Assembly (NCBI RefSeq): GCF_003687725.1
Contig: NZ_RDOJ01000007.1
Location: forward strand, 1 to 64,000
Direction of reading: 5' to 3'
Source: Faecalibacter macacae
GTDB lineage: Bacteria > Bacteroidota > Bacteroidia > Flavobacteriales > Weeksellaceae
Length of the DNA stretch: 64,000 nt
Shown: positions 7,497 to 16,170 of the stretch, in pieces
Layout of the letters: each line of letters opens with the position of its first letter
How positions within the stretch are numbered: the stretch's first letter is position 1
Program-made: the position numbers and the translations under genes
Notes under the pieces: model-generated
What the model saw: the letters and a program-made list of their open reading frames with translations, nothing else
Database searches by the model: none
What the model was told of the DNA's origin: nothing

Positions 7497-8717
7497 ATGA
7501 GGTTAGAGAACTATATTAATCAGCTTATGTTTCAGTACGATTGTGTAATCGTTCCGAAATTTGGTGCGTTTATTTCGCATCCGACAAGTGCAACTATTAA
7601 CCAAGAGGATCATACAATCACTCCTCCGCATAATGCAGTTTCTTTTAATTCATCATTAACATCGAGTGATGGAATTCTTGAAAAAAAATATGCTTTAGAA
7701 GAAAAGGTTAGTATTGAAGATGCTTCTTTACAGATTGAAGAAGACGTGAACAATTGGAGATCTCGTTTAAACAACGGTGAAACAATTGTGTTGGATAATA
7801 TAGGAACGTTTACAAATGATACTGAAGGAGTTTTGAATTTTAAACCTCATACTACTGAAAATTTCTTATCAGATGCATTTGGATTGCGAGCTATCAAACC
7901 TAATTTAATTTTAAATACTCCAGAAGTAGCAACTGTGGTACCCTCTTCTAAAAGAAATTGGTCATCGTTTTTAGCTGTTGCATCAATTGTTCCGATTATT
8001 GTAGGTGGATATTTTTACTTTAATACACCTCAACCAGTTCAGAAATTTGTTGATCATCAATGGAGTGGTATTGTTTTACCAGCGATTAAAGAAGCAGCGC
8101 CTAATTTATTAAACTCTGCATCACCAATCGAAAAGATTAGTAAATTAGAAGATGTAATTCATAATTTACCAACAACAATTTCTAATCCTTTAGAGTATGT
8201 TCAAGCTGGAACCTCAGTTTCTGTACCAGCTGAAACTGATTCTACAGGACAAAATGTATTATCTCGTTTTGAGATTACCGTTGTTGAAGAAAAACAATTA
8301 AATGAAGACGAGAAAGAAGTTAAAGCAATTATCCGTAACTCGAAAGTTGATGCTAATTCTTTAAATTCTAAATCATCTAATTCTTCTACAAAAGAGACTG
8401 TAAAATCTGCGAAAGCAGAAGAAAACAACAATGTAGCAGGAAAAGGAAACGATAAAAATGCGGAAGATGTAATTAGAATTGATTCTAATCCAAAAAAATT
8501 CCAAGTTATCGCAGCTTCATTGAGAAGAGCTGATGATGCAGCAAGAATGCTACGTTTCTTAGAAAGTGAAGGTTACAAAAACGCAAGTATCGTTTATGTT
8601 AAAGGTCGTTTCTACTACGTAACTTTTGACGGTTTTGATACAATGGAACAAGCTTCTAAGTATTTAAATAATTTACACAAGCAACGTCCAGACGCTTGGA
8701 TTAGAGAGCATAACTAA
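7497..8717 (+). CDS. HU-CCDC81 / SPOR domain membrane protein
   Basis: 406 aa with three visible parts. Residues 1-130 resemble the two bacterial HU-CCDC81 domains (YINQLMFQYDCVIVPKFGAF and GETIVLDNIGTFTND). About 156-176 is a transmembrane helix (FLAVASIVPIIVGGYFYF). About 328-406 is a SPOR domain (KKFQVIAASLRRADDAARM). SPOR domains bind denuded peptidoglycan at division septa, so the protein probably has a cytoplasmic HU-like head and a periplasmic SPOR tail, with a Ser/Lys-rich linker at about 275-325. Whether the HU-like part binds DNA is unknown. It is divergent from dprA and is followed by a strong terminator. Confidence 0.88.
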   Translation: MRLENYINQLMFQYDCVIVPKFGAFISHPTSATINQEDHTITPPHNAVSFNSSLTSSDGILEKKYALEEKVSIEDASLQIEEDVNNWRSRLNNGETIVLDNIGTFTNDTEGVLNFKPHTTENFLSDAFGLRAIKPNLILNTPEVATVVPSSKRNWSSFLAVASIVPIIVGGYFYFNTPQPVQKFVDHQWSGIVLPAIKEAAPNLLNSASPIEKISKLEDVIHNLPTTISNPLEYVQAGTSVSVPAETDSTGQNVLSRFEITVVEEKQLNEDEKEVKAIIRNSKVDANSLNSKSSNSSTKETVKSAKAEENNNVAGKGNDKNAEDVIRIDSNPKKFQVIAASLRRADDAARMLRFLESEGYKNASIVYVKGRFYYVTFDGFDTMEQASKYLNNLHKQRPDAWIREHN

Positions 8718-8736
8718 TAAATTATTATTATCTTAT

Positions 8737-8770
8737 AAAAAAAGGGTTACTATGTTAGTAACCCTTTTTT
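8737..8770 (+). terminator. Terminator after the HU/SPOR gene
   Basis: AAGGGTTACTA and TAGTAACCCTT arms around a 3-base loop, with A and T runs on the two sides, 20 bp beyond the stop codon. Confidence 0.85.
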
Positions 8771-8864
8771 ATTACACTATAATTATGTTATTTTTAATGA
8801 ATATGTATAATAATTAGTAATTCTTAAATAGAATATTGAACTTTGCAACTCAATAAATAGGTTT

Positions 8865-9383
8865 ATGTTAAAAACTAAAACAGCAAAAGAATCATTAGCA
8901 GTAATGACAAACTTGGTTTTACCGAATGAAACCAATCAATTAAATAACATGTTCGGTGGTGAACTTTTAGCTCGTATGGATCGTATTTCTGCTATTTCTG
9001 CAAAGATGCATTCAGGAAGTTTACAAGTTGTAACAGCAAGTGTGAATCACGTTTCTTTTAATCAACCAATTCCTCTTGGAAGTACAGTTAAATTGGAATC
9101 GAAAGTTACTCGTGCTTTTAAAACTTCGATGGAAGTTTATGTTGATGTTTTTGTTTATAACTATGAAGAAGAAAAGTTTACAAAAACAAACGATGCAATT
9201 TATACTTTTGTTGCTTTAGATGGTAATAATAAGCCTGTTGAAATTCCTGAATTAGTTGCTGAAACTGAATTAGAAATTGAACGTTATAATGCAGCTTTAC
9301 GCAGAAAACAATTAAGCTTAGTATTAGCTGGTCGTTTAAATCCGAAAGATGCCAACGAACTGAAAGCTTTGTTTTTAGGTTAA
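8865..9383 (+). CDS. Acyl-CoA thioesterase (hotdog fold), 172 aa
   Basis: The hotdog signature LNNMFGGELLARMD (about 26-39) and the conserved segment HVSFNQPIPLGSTVKLESKV mark the BACH/YciA acyl-CoA hydrolase family, which frees fatty acids from acyl-CoA in the cytoplasm. About 35 C-terminal residues beyond the domain are helical and charged. The gene is convergent with a second hotdog thioesterase, and the two share a bidirectional terminator. Substrate chain length cannot be read from the sequence. Confidence 0.88.
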   Translation: MLKTKTAKESLAVMTNLVLPNETNQLNNMFGGELLARMDRISAISAKMHSGSLQVVTASVNHVSFNQPIPLGSTVKLESKVTRAFKTSMEVYVDVFVYNYEEEKFTKTNDAIYTFVALDGNNKPVEIPELVAETELEIERYNAALRRKQLSLVLAGRLNPKDANELKALFLG

Positions 9384-9386
9384 TAT

Positions 9387-9414
9387 AAAAAAGCCACTCG
9401 ATTGAGTGGCTTTT
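9387..9414. terminator. Bidirectional terminator between two thioesterases
   Basis: A stem GCCACTCGATTGAGTGGC flanked by A6 and T4 runs serves both convergent genes. A nearly identical hairpin lies at 33513-33537. Confidence 0.85.
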
Positions 9415-9417
9415 CTT

Positions 9418-9816
9418 TTACTTATTTTGTCCCGCAATGCGGTCTCTTACATATTCTACTTTGGTTTTACCATGAGGTTTTGGCACTCCATTTTCGTCTA
9501 AATTTACCATTGTTATTTTATCAACAGTAATAATCGTTTCATGCGTCATTTTGTTACGAACTTCACAATTTAAAACGAGAGATGTTGTACCAAATTTCAC
9601 AACTTCAATTCCAATTTCAACAATATCTCCTTGCTTTGCAGAAGCCATAAAATTAATCTCGGACATGTACTTTGTAACTACATGTGGATTTTCTAATTGA
9701 ACAACACTATAAAGTGCTGCTTCTTCATCAATCCATGCTAATAATCTACCTCCGAAAAGAGATTTATTTGGATTTAAATCTTCTGGTTTTACCCATTTAC
9801 GAGTGTGAAACTTCAT
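9418..9816 (-). CDS. Acyl-CoA thioesterase (YciA-like), 132 aa
   Basis: A short hotdog enzyme: NPNKSLFGGRLLAWIDEEAA (about 17-36) carries the catalytic aspartate region. The canonical family N-terminus HTRKWVKPEDLNPN supports the start at 9816. That start lies inside the upstream oxidoreductase frame, so the two genes overlap by 20 bp (9797-9816), which implies coupled translation. The product probably hydrolyses short or medium acyl-CoA; a precise substrate cannot be assigned. It is only distantly similar to the convergent 172-aa paralogue. Confidence 0.87.
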   Translation of the reverse strand: MKFHTRKWVKPEDLNPNKSLFGGRLLAWIDEEAALYSVVQLENPHVVTKYMSEINFMASAKQGDIVEIGIEVVKFGTTSLVLNCEVRNKMTHETIITVDKITMVNLDENGVPKPHGKTKVEYVRDRIAGQNK

Positions 9817-10798
9817 AAGCGTTCATTTGATGTAATTTATTTTCTTTTGCAAAATCATTAGCGGCTGAAATAAACTTCACTAAATCAACTGCGAATTTCC
9901 CGTCAAGGATACTTTCATTTTTACGAAATAACGCATCAGAAACCTCTTGTATAGCCTCTGGATGAAAGTTCTTTTGTTCTGTAGATACTTTGTTTGAACA
10001 ACAAACATTCTTTAAATCACTGTAAAGCATTTGATTTAAATATTGATCACCAATTTTAATCGTTCCTTTTTCAGCAATAATCGTAATATTTGATTCGAAA
10101 TTTTTATTAAAAACAGACGTCGTGTAAGTCATATGACCAACAGCTTCGTCTGCAATAAAATCAACATATCCACTATCATCAAATTCTGTAATATCAGAAT
10201 GTGAAAAATTAAAACTTCTTGAATTTACGCATTTAACCTCATCAAACCAATAGTTAATGATATCTACGAAATGAGAGAATTGAGTATATAAAACTCCACC
10301 ATCCATATCGTCTGTACCATGCCACTCTCTTAACTTGTAATAATTTCTATTACGGTTCCAATAACATTGTACATTAACCATGTGTATTTTACCTAAAGCA
10401 TTGTTCTCTACCAATTTTTTTACATATTGTACTACTGGAGAAAAACGTAATTGCATAGAAGAAAATACGCGTAACCCTTTCTCATTTGCAACAGCTAAAA
10501 TTTCTTCAGCATCTGCAACATTTAACGAAATTGGTTTCTCGATGAAAACATTTTTTCCAGCCTTTAAACAACGGATAGCATGTTCGCGATGCAAACCATT
10601 AGGTGTTGCAATTACTACCACATCAGTTGTTGTATCTTCTTGTAAGAAACTCTCTAATGTAGAGTAAGTTATTGCATCAAGATCAGAAGGTAAATTAAAA
10701 TCGATAATCGAAATTAAATTAGCATTTTCTGTATCTCTAATCGCTTGTTCATGAACTTTACCTATATGTCCATATCCAAGAATGGAAAAATTTTTCAT
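9797..10798 (-). CDS. Gfo/Idh/MocA family oxidoreductase
   Basis: 333 aa. There is an N-terminal NAD(P)-binding Rossmann fold (ILGYGHIGKVH at about 5-15) and the family EKP motif (FIEKPISL at about 88-95). The C-terminal alpha/beta domain has the segment NRNRNYYKLREWHGTDDMDG followed by a probable catalytic histidine in FSHFVDIINYW. This local pattern resembles UDP-sugar 3-dehydrogenases of the WlbA kind used for surface polysaccharides, but other sugar substrates are possible. It overlaps the thioesterase gene by 20 bp and starts only 4 bp after the upstream DUF6909-like gene, so the three form an operon. Confidence 0.85.
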   Translation of the reverse strand: MKNFSILGYGHIGKVHEQAIRDTENANLISIIDFNLPSDLDAITYSTLESFLQEDTTTDVVVIATPNGLHREHAIRCLKAGKNVFIEKPISLNVADAEEILAVANEKGLRVFSSMQLRFSPVVQYVKKLVENNALGKIHMVNVQCYWNRNRNYYKLREWHGTDDMDGGVLYTQFSHFVDIINYWFDEVKCVNSRSFNFSHSDITEFDDSGYVDFIADEAVGHMTYTTSVFNKNFESNITIIAEKGTIKIGDQYLNQMLYSDLKNVCCSNKVSTEQKNFHPEAIQEVSDALFRKNESILDGKFAVDLVKFISAANDFAKENKLHQMNAYEVSHS

Positions 10799-10802
10799 AC
10801 AA

Positions 10803-12464
10803 TTATTTGATGATTTTTTCTAAAATCTTTTGTGTAATTAGGTAAGTTGGTTTAACACCTGTTAATCCTAAACCTCCTGATGCTAATGTACTTCCAGTTT
10901 CTAATGGATTATCAGAAGCGTAGTAAGCGTACATTACTTTCACATCTTTGTCGATGTGGTGACGAATTTTAGAAGCTACCTGAATTGCTTTGTGGTAATG
11001 TGCTCCTTCCATTTCTAACCCTACCGCTTGGAAAGATGAATTTTTGAAATATTCTAAGATGTCTTTGTTTTGTAAAGAAGTTCCTAAAACCGAAATCATT
11101 GGCCCTTCGTAAACTCCTAAACCTGAATCTTTAAAATCTTCAGCTGTTAATTCATTGTCAAAAAAGTAATTATCAGTTGTTCCTTCAAATACGTGAGATG
11201 TTGCAATCATAATATCTCCTTTAACACCTTCTAAAATTCCAGCTTTCCCCATGATAGACACAGATTTCACATTCATTTTAAAATTAGCTTCTGCTTTTTT
11301 GTATGGTTTTAATAACTCATCCATTGCTTCAAAAGCTTGCTCTCCAAATGCATAATCCATAACGATAATTACTTCGTTATCTTTTGCTTTTGCATAAGAG
11401 AATCCTGTATTTTTAAGATCAACTTTCGCTAAATCGATAATTTGTACATCGATATTAGTTCCTGATTTATCTTTAATGTAAATTAATCCTTGTTTTTTTA
11501 CATAATCAAGTAACTCTGCTCTTAACAATTTATTGTTTGCAGCACTTAAATCTTCGTAAATTTCAACAGAATCACCTTTGTATTTACGTTTTAAACCATC
11601 ATAAGCATATAACATATTAGATACTGAATGCATATTTGCACTGATGATGTGAATATTTCTTTCGTGTAATCCGTTTTCGAATAATTGACGTTTAATTTCA
11701 TTCGCCCATTTTTCTCCAATTACGTGATGTCCGATAGATTCGCGTAAAGTTGATGTAAAAGTAATTTCACGTTTCTTAACTCCGATACGATCTGCCTGAC
11801 TTGTCATTCCCATCCAGTAAATGATAGAGAAGAATTTGTCTGGCTCGTCTGCCGTTCCGAAATATTCGTGAGTAGACTGCGTTTCTTCAAACGTACGTCC
11901 TAAGATGCTTGATAAGTGCATAATTGCAACTTCACGCTCTTGGCGAGTTAAATCTTTTTTCGTTAAAACGATTTCTTCAATAACTTCCCATAATCTACTT
12001 TTAGTTAAAGTTTGATTATCAAATGCGTGATTTCTGATTTTATCAGCTTCGTTGTATAAGAACGTTAAGTGTGTTAAAACATCAAAAATATCTGAACGAC
12101 CTCTAGAAATTTCGATGTTCATCTGATCATCATCGATTCTGTAACAAAAACGACGTCTTTTTGCAGGAATAATTGGAGTAAAGATTGAACGATCGTACCC
12201 TTCATCAGCAGTAAAAGAGATAAACGGAGTTTCTACAATTCCGTCAGGCAAACGATCTAAAACGTACATTAAACCACTTAATTCTACTTTATTAGGATCT
12301 GTCATAGAACCATAAATTTCTGGTTCTAATTCAAATAATAAGCTTCTTAAAATTTTACCAGGATTTCCTGACACTCTATAAACACCACGGTGAAATAAGT
12401 GGCGCATTGAAATATATAATCTTTCGATCGCATCTGTCGATCTTCTAGCTCTTGATATTGCCAT
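10803..12464 (-). CDS. DUF6909-like protein with nucleoside-phosphorylase-like C-terminus
   Basis: 553 aa, conserved-hypothetical in this class as far as I recognise it (DUF6909-type). Residues 1 to about 390 match no enzyme I can name. Residues 401-553 look like a nucleoside phosphorylase/hydrolase fold: SIMGKAGIL, then DIMIATSHVFEGT (about 417-429), then AVGLEMEGAHYHKAI (about 480-494), which recalls the ribose-binding ME motif, and a final SGGLGLTG glycine stretch. The product is probably cytoplasmic. It sits between DUF3109 (8 bp upstream) and the oxidoreductase (4 bp downstream), so it is part of an operon. The activity is inference only. Confidence 0.75.
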   Translation of the reverse strand: MAISRARRSTDAIERLYISMRHLFHRGVYRVSGNPGKILRSLLFELEPEIYGSMTDPNKVELSGLMYVLDRLPDGIVETPFISFTADEGYDRSIFTPIIPAKRRRFCYRIDDDQMNIEISRGRSDIFDVLTHLTFLYNEADKIRNHAFDNQTLTKSRLWEVIEEIVLTKKDLTRQEREVAIMHLSSILGRTFEETQSTHEYFGTADEPDKFFSIIYWMGMTSQADRIGVKKREITFTSTLRESIGHHVIGEKWANEIKRQLFENGLHERNIHIISANMHSVSNMLYAYDGLKRKYKGDSVEIYEDLSAANNKLLRAELLDYVKKQGLIYIKDKSGTNIDVQIIDLAKVDLKNTGFSYAKAKDNEVIIVMDYAFGEQAFEAMDELLKPYKKAEANFKMNVKSVSIMGKAGILEGVKGDIMIATSHVFEGTTDNYFFDNELTAEDFKDSGLGVYEGPMISVLGTSLQNKDILEYFKNSSFQAVGLEMEGAHYHKAIQVASKIRHHIDKDVKVMYAYYASDNPLETGSTLASGGLGLTGVKPTYLITQKILEKIIK

Positions 12465-12472
12465 AATTTTTT

Positions 12473-13051
12473 TTACTTTTTTTGATTATTTAATTCAGCC
12501 TGAATTTGCATTAACTCTCCATACCATTCTTCTCCAAATTTTCGTACCAAAGAATCTTTTGCAAACGTGGCTACATTCACTTTTAATTCTTTACCTAATG
12601 TACAAGCATCTGAACAAATATCCCACACATGGTAGTTAACTGCAGTAAAACTTGAATATTCCTTAACACGAACTGGGTATAAGTGACAAGAAATAGGCTT
12701 TTTATATTCAATAATACCTTCTTCGTACGCTTTTTCTATTCCACACTTAGAAAAACCGTTTTCTTCGAAAACTAAATATGCACATTCTTTGTTGTTAACT
12801 AACGGTGTAACCCAGTCACCATCAGTATCCATTGTATATTTACCTTCGTTTTCAATTACCTCAATTCCTTCAGGTCTTAAAAAAGGTTTTACATCTTCGT
12901 AGATATCGTCTAAAATAGATAACTCGTCCTCTTCTAAAGGAGCACCTGCGTCACCTTCTACACAACAAATTCCTTTACATTTATTCAAGTTACATACAAA
13001 CTCTTCATTAAGCAATTCTTCAGAGACCAAAGTCTTTCCTATTTGAAACAT
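12473..13051 (-). CDS. DUF3109 family Cys-rich protein
   Basis: 192 aa. The N-terminal cysteine cluster (C20, C25, C29 and C30 in CNLNKCKGICC) and later cysteines in NKECAY, SKCGIE, SCHLYPVR and DICSDAC are typical of DUF3109/YkgJ-like proteins, thought to bind zinc or an iron-sulfur centre. Function unknown. It is the first gene of the operon with the DUF6909-like and Gfo/Idh/MocA genes. A TATCTTTG -7 box lies at 13076-13083 on the minus strand, 25 bp upstream of the ATG, without a clear TTG at -33. Confidence 0.88.
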   Translation of the reverse strand: MFQIGKTLVSEELLNEEFVCNLNKCKGICCVEGDAGAPLEEDELSILDDIYEDVKPFLRPEGIEVIENEGKYTMDTDGDWVTPLVNNKECAYLVFEENGFSKCGIEKAYEEGIIEYKKPISCHLYPVRVKEYSSFTAVNYHVWDICSDACTLGKELKVNVATFAKDSLVRKFGEEWYGELMQIQAELNNQKK

Positions 13052-13123
13052 AATCTATCTATTTTTTGTAACCGACAAAGATACGGCGTTTTCTTCAGAA
13101 AATTGTAATTTTGTAAGCTAATA

Positions 13124-14866
13124 ATGAATAAAGCTATCCATAAAATCAATCATCCTAAGCAACTTAGGGAACTAAATCAGGCAGATTTACCTGATTTAGC
13201 AAAAGATTTACGCGAATATATTTTAGATACTTTAAGTGTTAAACCAGGACATTTAGGTGCAAGTTTAGGTGTGATTGAATTAACAATTGCACTGCATTAT
13301 CATTTTGACACACCGACAGATTTGTTAATTTGGGATGTTGGACATCAATGTTACCCTCATAAATTATTGACTGGAAGACGTGATAATTTCGACACCTTAC
13401 GTCAAGAAAATGGTATTTCTGGATTTCCTTCACGTGAAGAAAGTGAATTTGATGTATTTGGAACTGGCCATTCTTCAACTTCTATTTCTGCTATTGTTGG
13501 TATGGCAACTGCTGATGAAATTAATGGTATTAACCGTAAACATATCGCAGTAATTGGAGATGCATCCATCACTTCTGGTATGAGTTTAGAGGCTTTAAAT
13601 CATCTTGGATCTACAGATTTGGATGTTTTAGTGATTTTGAATAACAATTCAATCGGGATTGATCCTTCAGTAGGTGGATTAAAACAACATTTTAATCAAT
13701 TAACAAATAATCAACATTCAATTTTTGAAGATTTTGGTTTGAATTTTCTTGGAACTGTTGATGGACATAATTTTGATTCATTATTAAATGCTTTTCAACA
13801 AGCGAATGAAACCAAAGGTCCTAAAGTTTTACATGTAAAAACAGTAAAAGGAAAAGGATATGAAAAAGCCGAATTGGATCAAGTAAAATGGCATGCGCCT
13901 GGTTTATTTGATAAAGAAACAGGCAAAATTACAAAAGTGTCTAAAAGTAAATCGTACCAAGATGTTTTTGGTGAAACGATGTTAGATTTATTAAATCAAA
14001 ACGAAAAGATTATTGCAATTACTCCTGCAATGATTACTGGTAGTAATTTAGTAAAATGCCATGAGAATTTCCCGAAACGTGTAATTGATGTTGGAATTGC
14101 AGAACAGCACGCTGTTACTTTTGCAGCTGGATTAGCAGCACAAAATACAATTCCGTATTGTACAATATATTCGACTTTTTTACAACGTGCATACGATCAA
14201 GTCATACATGATGTAGCGCTACAAAATTTACCTGTTGTATTTTGTATTGATCGTGCTGGAATTGTAGGTTCGGATGGAGCAACGCATCACGGATATTTCG
14301 ATATCAGTTATTTGAATACAATTCCGAATGTGATTATTGCTTCGCCAAGTAACGAAAAAGACTTTAAAAACATTTTATATACTGCTCAGTTTACTGAACA
14401 ACCTTTTGCCGTTCGTTTTCCAAAAGAAAGTATTGAAACAAACGAAAATACTTTTGAATATCAGAAAATCACGATTGGTAAAGCGAATAAAATTACTGAA
14501 GGAAACAAAATAGCTTTATTGGCTACAGGTCAGTTATCATATACAATTAAAGAAATTATAACAGAGAATAAATTAGAAAACGAAGTCTGTTTAATCGACT
14601 TCCCATTCATTAAACCATTGGATGAACAATTCATTAAAATTTTAGCTTTAAAATACAATGTTATTGCAACTTTTGAAGATGGAATTTTAAATGGAGGATT
14701 TGGTGATTCTGTTTTAAAGATTTTAAATAAATCGAATTATAAAGGTAGTTTTAAAATGAATGGATATCCTGATGAATTTATTACTCATGGAACAATAAAT
14801 CAATTAAATCAACAATTAGGATTAGACAAAGAGTCGATTTTAAAATTCATTCAATCTTATTTATAA
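13124..14866 (+). CDS. dxs: 1-deoxy-D-xylulose-5-phosphate synthase
   Basis: 580 aa, a slightly short form of Dxs, the thiamine-diphosphate enzyme that joins pyruvate and glyceraldehyde 3-phosphate at the head of the MEP isoprenoid pathway. Visible marks are GHQCYPHKLLTGRR (about 73-86), the ThDP/Mg motif starting GDAS (145) and ending LNNN (172-175), the catalytic glutamate in GIAEQHAVTF (E327), and AGIVGSDGATHHG in the pyrimidine domain. GDAS instead of GDG-A is a known variant in this class. A TAATTTTG box at 13106-13113 lies close before the start. The DUF4252 lipoprotein gene follows after 45 bp without a terminator. Confidence 0.95.
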   Translation: MNKAIHKINHPKQLRELNQADLPDLAKDLREYILDTLSVKPGHLGASLGVIELTIALHYHFDTPTDLLIWDVGHQCYPHKLLTGRRDNFDTLRQENGISGFPSREESEFDVFGTGHSSTSISAIVGMATADEINGINRKHIAVIGDASITSGMSLEALNHLGSTDLDVLVILNNNSIGIDPSVGGLKQHFNQLTNNQHSIFEDFGLNFLGTVDGHNFDSLLNAFQQANETKGPKVLHVKTVKGKGYEKAELDQVKWHAPGLFDKETGKITKVSKSKSYQDVFGETMLDLLNQNEKIIAITPAMITGSNLVKCHENFPKRVIDVGIAEQHAVTFAAGLAAQNTIPYCTIYSTFLQRAYDQVIHDVALQNLPVVFCIDRAGIVGSDGATHHGYFDISYLNTIPNVIIASPSNEKDFKNILYTAQFTEQPFAVRFPKESIETNENTFEYQKITIGKANKITEGNKIALLATGQLSYTIKEIITENKLENEVCLIDFPFIKPLDEQFIKILALKYNVIATFEDGILNGGFGDSVLKILNKSNYKGSFKMNGYPDEFITHGTINQLNQQLGLDKESILKFIQSYL

Positions 14867-14911
14867 ATTTTGGAATAAGAATTGTTTACATCTTCCCAAA
14901 TTCAAATGATT

Positions 14912-15394
14912 ATGAATAAAATTATTCCATTTTTAGCACTTGTATTATTTACAATTTCGTCATGTTCTACACCCAAAAACATGAGTGAATTTTATGATAA
15001 ATACGACAAACAATCTACTGTAATTCCTTTACCTAAATTTGCAATCAATTTAGCGAAGAAAAACACCGATTTAAAAATATTAGAGTATATCAATTCTGCC
15101 AAAGTATTCATCATTACAGATGCAGGAAAAGCAAAACAAAATAGAGTAATTAAAAATCTTATCGCTGCAACAAAAGGTGAAAACTATGAACAGATGATAA
15201 AATTAAAAGTGAAAAAGAATAACGTAAATGCCGCGTACTTAGAAGATAAAGGACAAATAAATCAGTTAATTCTTGGTGTTAACGGTTTACGTAATGTTTT
15301 AGTTATCGATTCTAAAGTTAATTTAACGAAAGAACAATTAGAAGAAGCTTTAGATAATGTAGATTTATCTGAATTAGAAGATATCTTAAAATAG
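14912..15394 (+). CDS. DUF4252 family lipoprotein
   Basis: About 160 aa, beginning MNKIIPFLALVLFTISSC. The lipobox LFTISSC predicts export and lipidation. The rest matches DUF4252 in style (SEFYDKYDKQSTVIPLPKFA near the N-terminus, repeated basic segments such as IKLKVKKNN). I prefer the ATG at 14912 to the TTG at 14882, because only the former gives a clean signal peptide. Function unknown; it is likely co-transcribed with dxs. Confidence 0.82.
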   Translation: MNKIIPFLALVLFTISSCSTPKNMSEFYDKYDKQSTVIPLPKFAINLAKKNTDLKILEYINSAKVFIITDAGKAKQNRVIKNLIAATKGENYEQMIKLKVKKNNVNAAYLEDKGQINQLILGVNGLRNVLVIDSKVNLTKEQLEEALDNVDLSELEDILK

Positions 15395-15432
15395 ATTTTT
15401 CTAGTTGTATATTCTCAACGTATCTTTGACCC

Positions 15433-16113
15433 ATGAGTGGAAAATTGTATTTAGTACCTACGCCAATTGGAAATTTGAAGGATATGACTTTTAGAGCGGT
15501 AGAAATTCTAAAAGAATCTGATGTAGTTTTAGCAGAAGACACACGTAACAGTGGAATTCTTCTAAAACACTACGAAATTGAAACGCCAATGCGTAGCTAT
15601 CATATGCATAACGAGCATCAAGCGACTGAAGATATTATCAGACAATTAAAAGACGGACAAACGATTTCGATTATCACAGATGCTGGTACGCCTGGTATTT
15701 CGGATCCTGGTTATTTATTAGCAAAAGAATGTGTTGCAAATAACATCACAATCGAGTGTTTACCTGGTGCAACAGCTTTTGTTCCTGCTTTAGTTGTTTC
15801 TGGTTTACCTAATAATGAGTTTACTTTTATTGGTTTTATCCCTGTTAAAAAAGGAAGAAAATCGAAATTAGATAGTTTAGTTGACGAAAAGAAAACAATG
15901 ATTTTTTACGAATCTCCACACAAAATTGGACGTACGTTGAAAGATTTAGCTGAAACTTTCGGAAATGAAAGAAAAGCGAGTTTATCTCGTGAGATTTCAA
16001 AGAAATTCGAAGAAACTTTAAGAGGTTCTTTAATCGAATTAGCTGAAATTGCTGAAAAAAGAAATTTAAAAGGTGAAATGGTTTTAGTGGTTGAAGGAAA
16101 TCAAGAAAAATAA
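15433..16113 (+). CDS. rsmI: 16S rRNA (cytidine(1402)-2'-O)-methyltransferase RsmI
   Basis: 226 aa. The SAM-dependent tetrapyrrole-methylase fold is marked by YLVPTPIGNLKDMTFRAVEI at the start, AEDTRNSGILLKHY and the loop DAGTPGISDPGYLL. It methylates the 2'-OH of C1402 in the ribosomal P site. It ends convergently with recJ across a terminator. It follows the DUF4252 gene by 38 bp and may share its transcript. Confidence 0.93.
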   Translation: MSGKLYLVPTPIGNLKDMTFRAVEILKESDVVLAEDTRNSGILLKHYEIETPMRSYHMHNEHQATEDIIRQLKDGQTISIITDAGTPGISDPGYLLAKECVANNITIECLPGATAFVPALVVSGLPNNEFTFIGFIPVKKGRKSKLDSLVDEKKTMIFYESPHKIGRTLKDLAETFGNERKASLSREISKKFEETLRGSLIELAEIAEKRNLKGEMVLVVEGNQEK

Positions 16114-16136
16114 AAACATTCTCTAAAAAAATATAT

Positions 16137-16168
16137 AAAACTGTATTCAAGAATTTGAATGCAGTTTT
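16137..16168. terminator. Terminator between rsmI and recJ
   Basis: AAAACTG-ATTCAA pairs with TTGAAT-CAGTTTT around a short loop, with one internal mismatch. A T8 run follows on the plus strand, and the A-run gives a T-tail for the minus strand. Confidence 0.75.
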
Positions 16169-16170
16169 TT

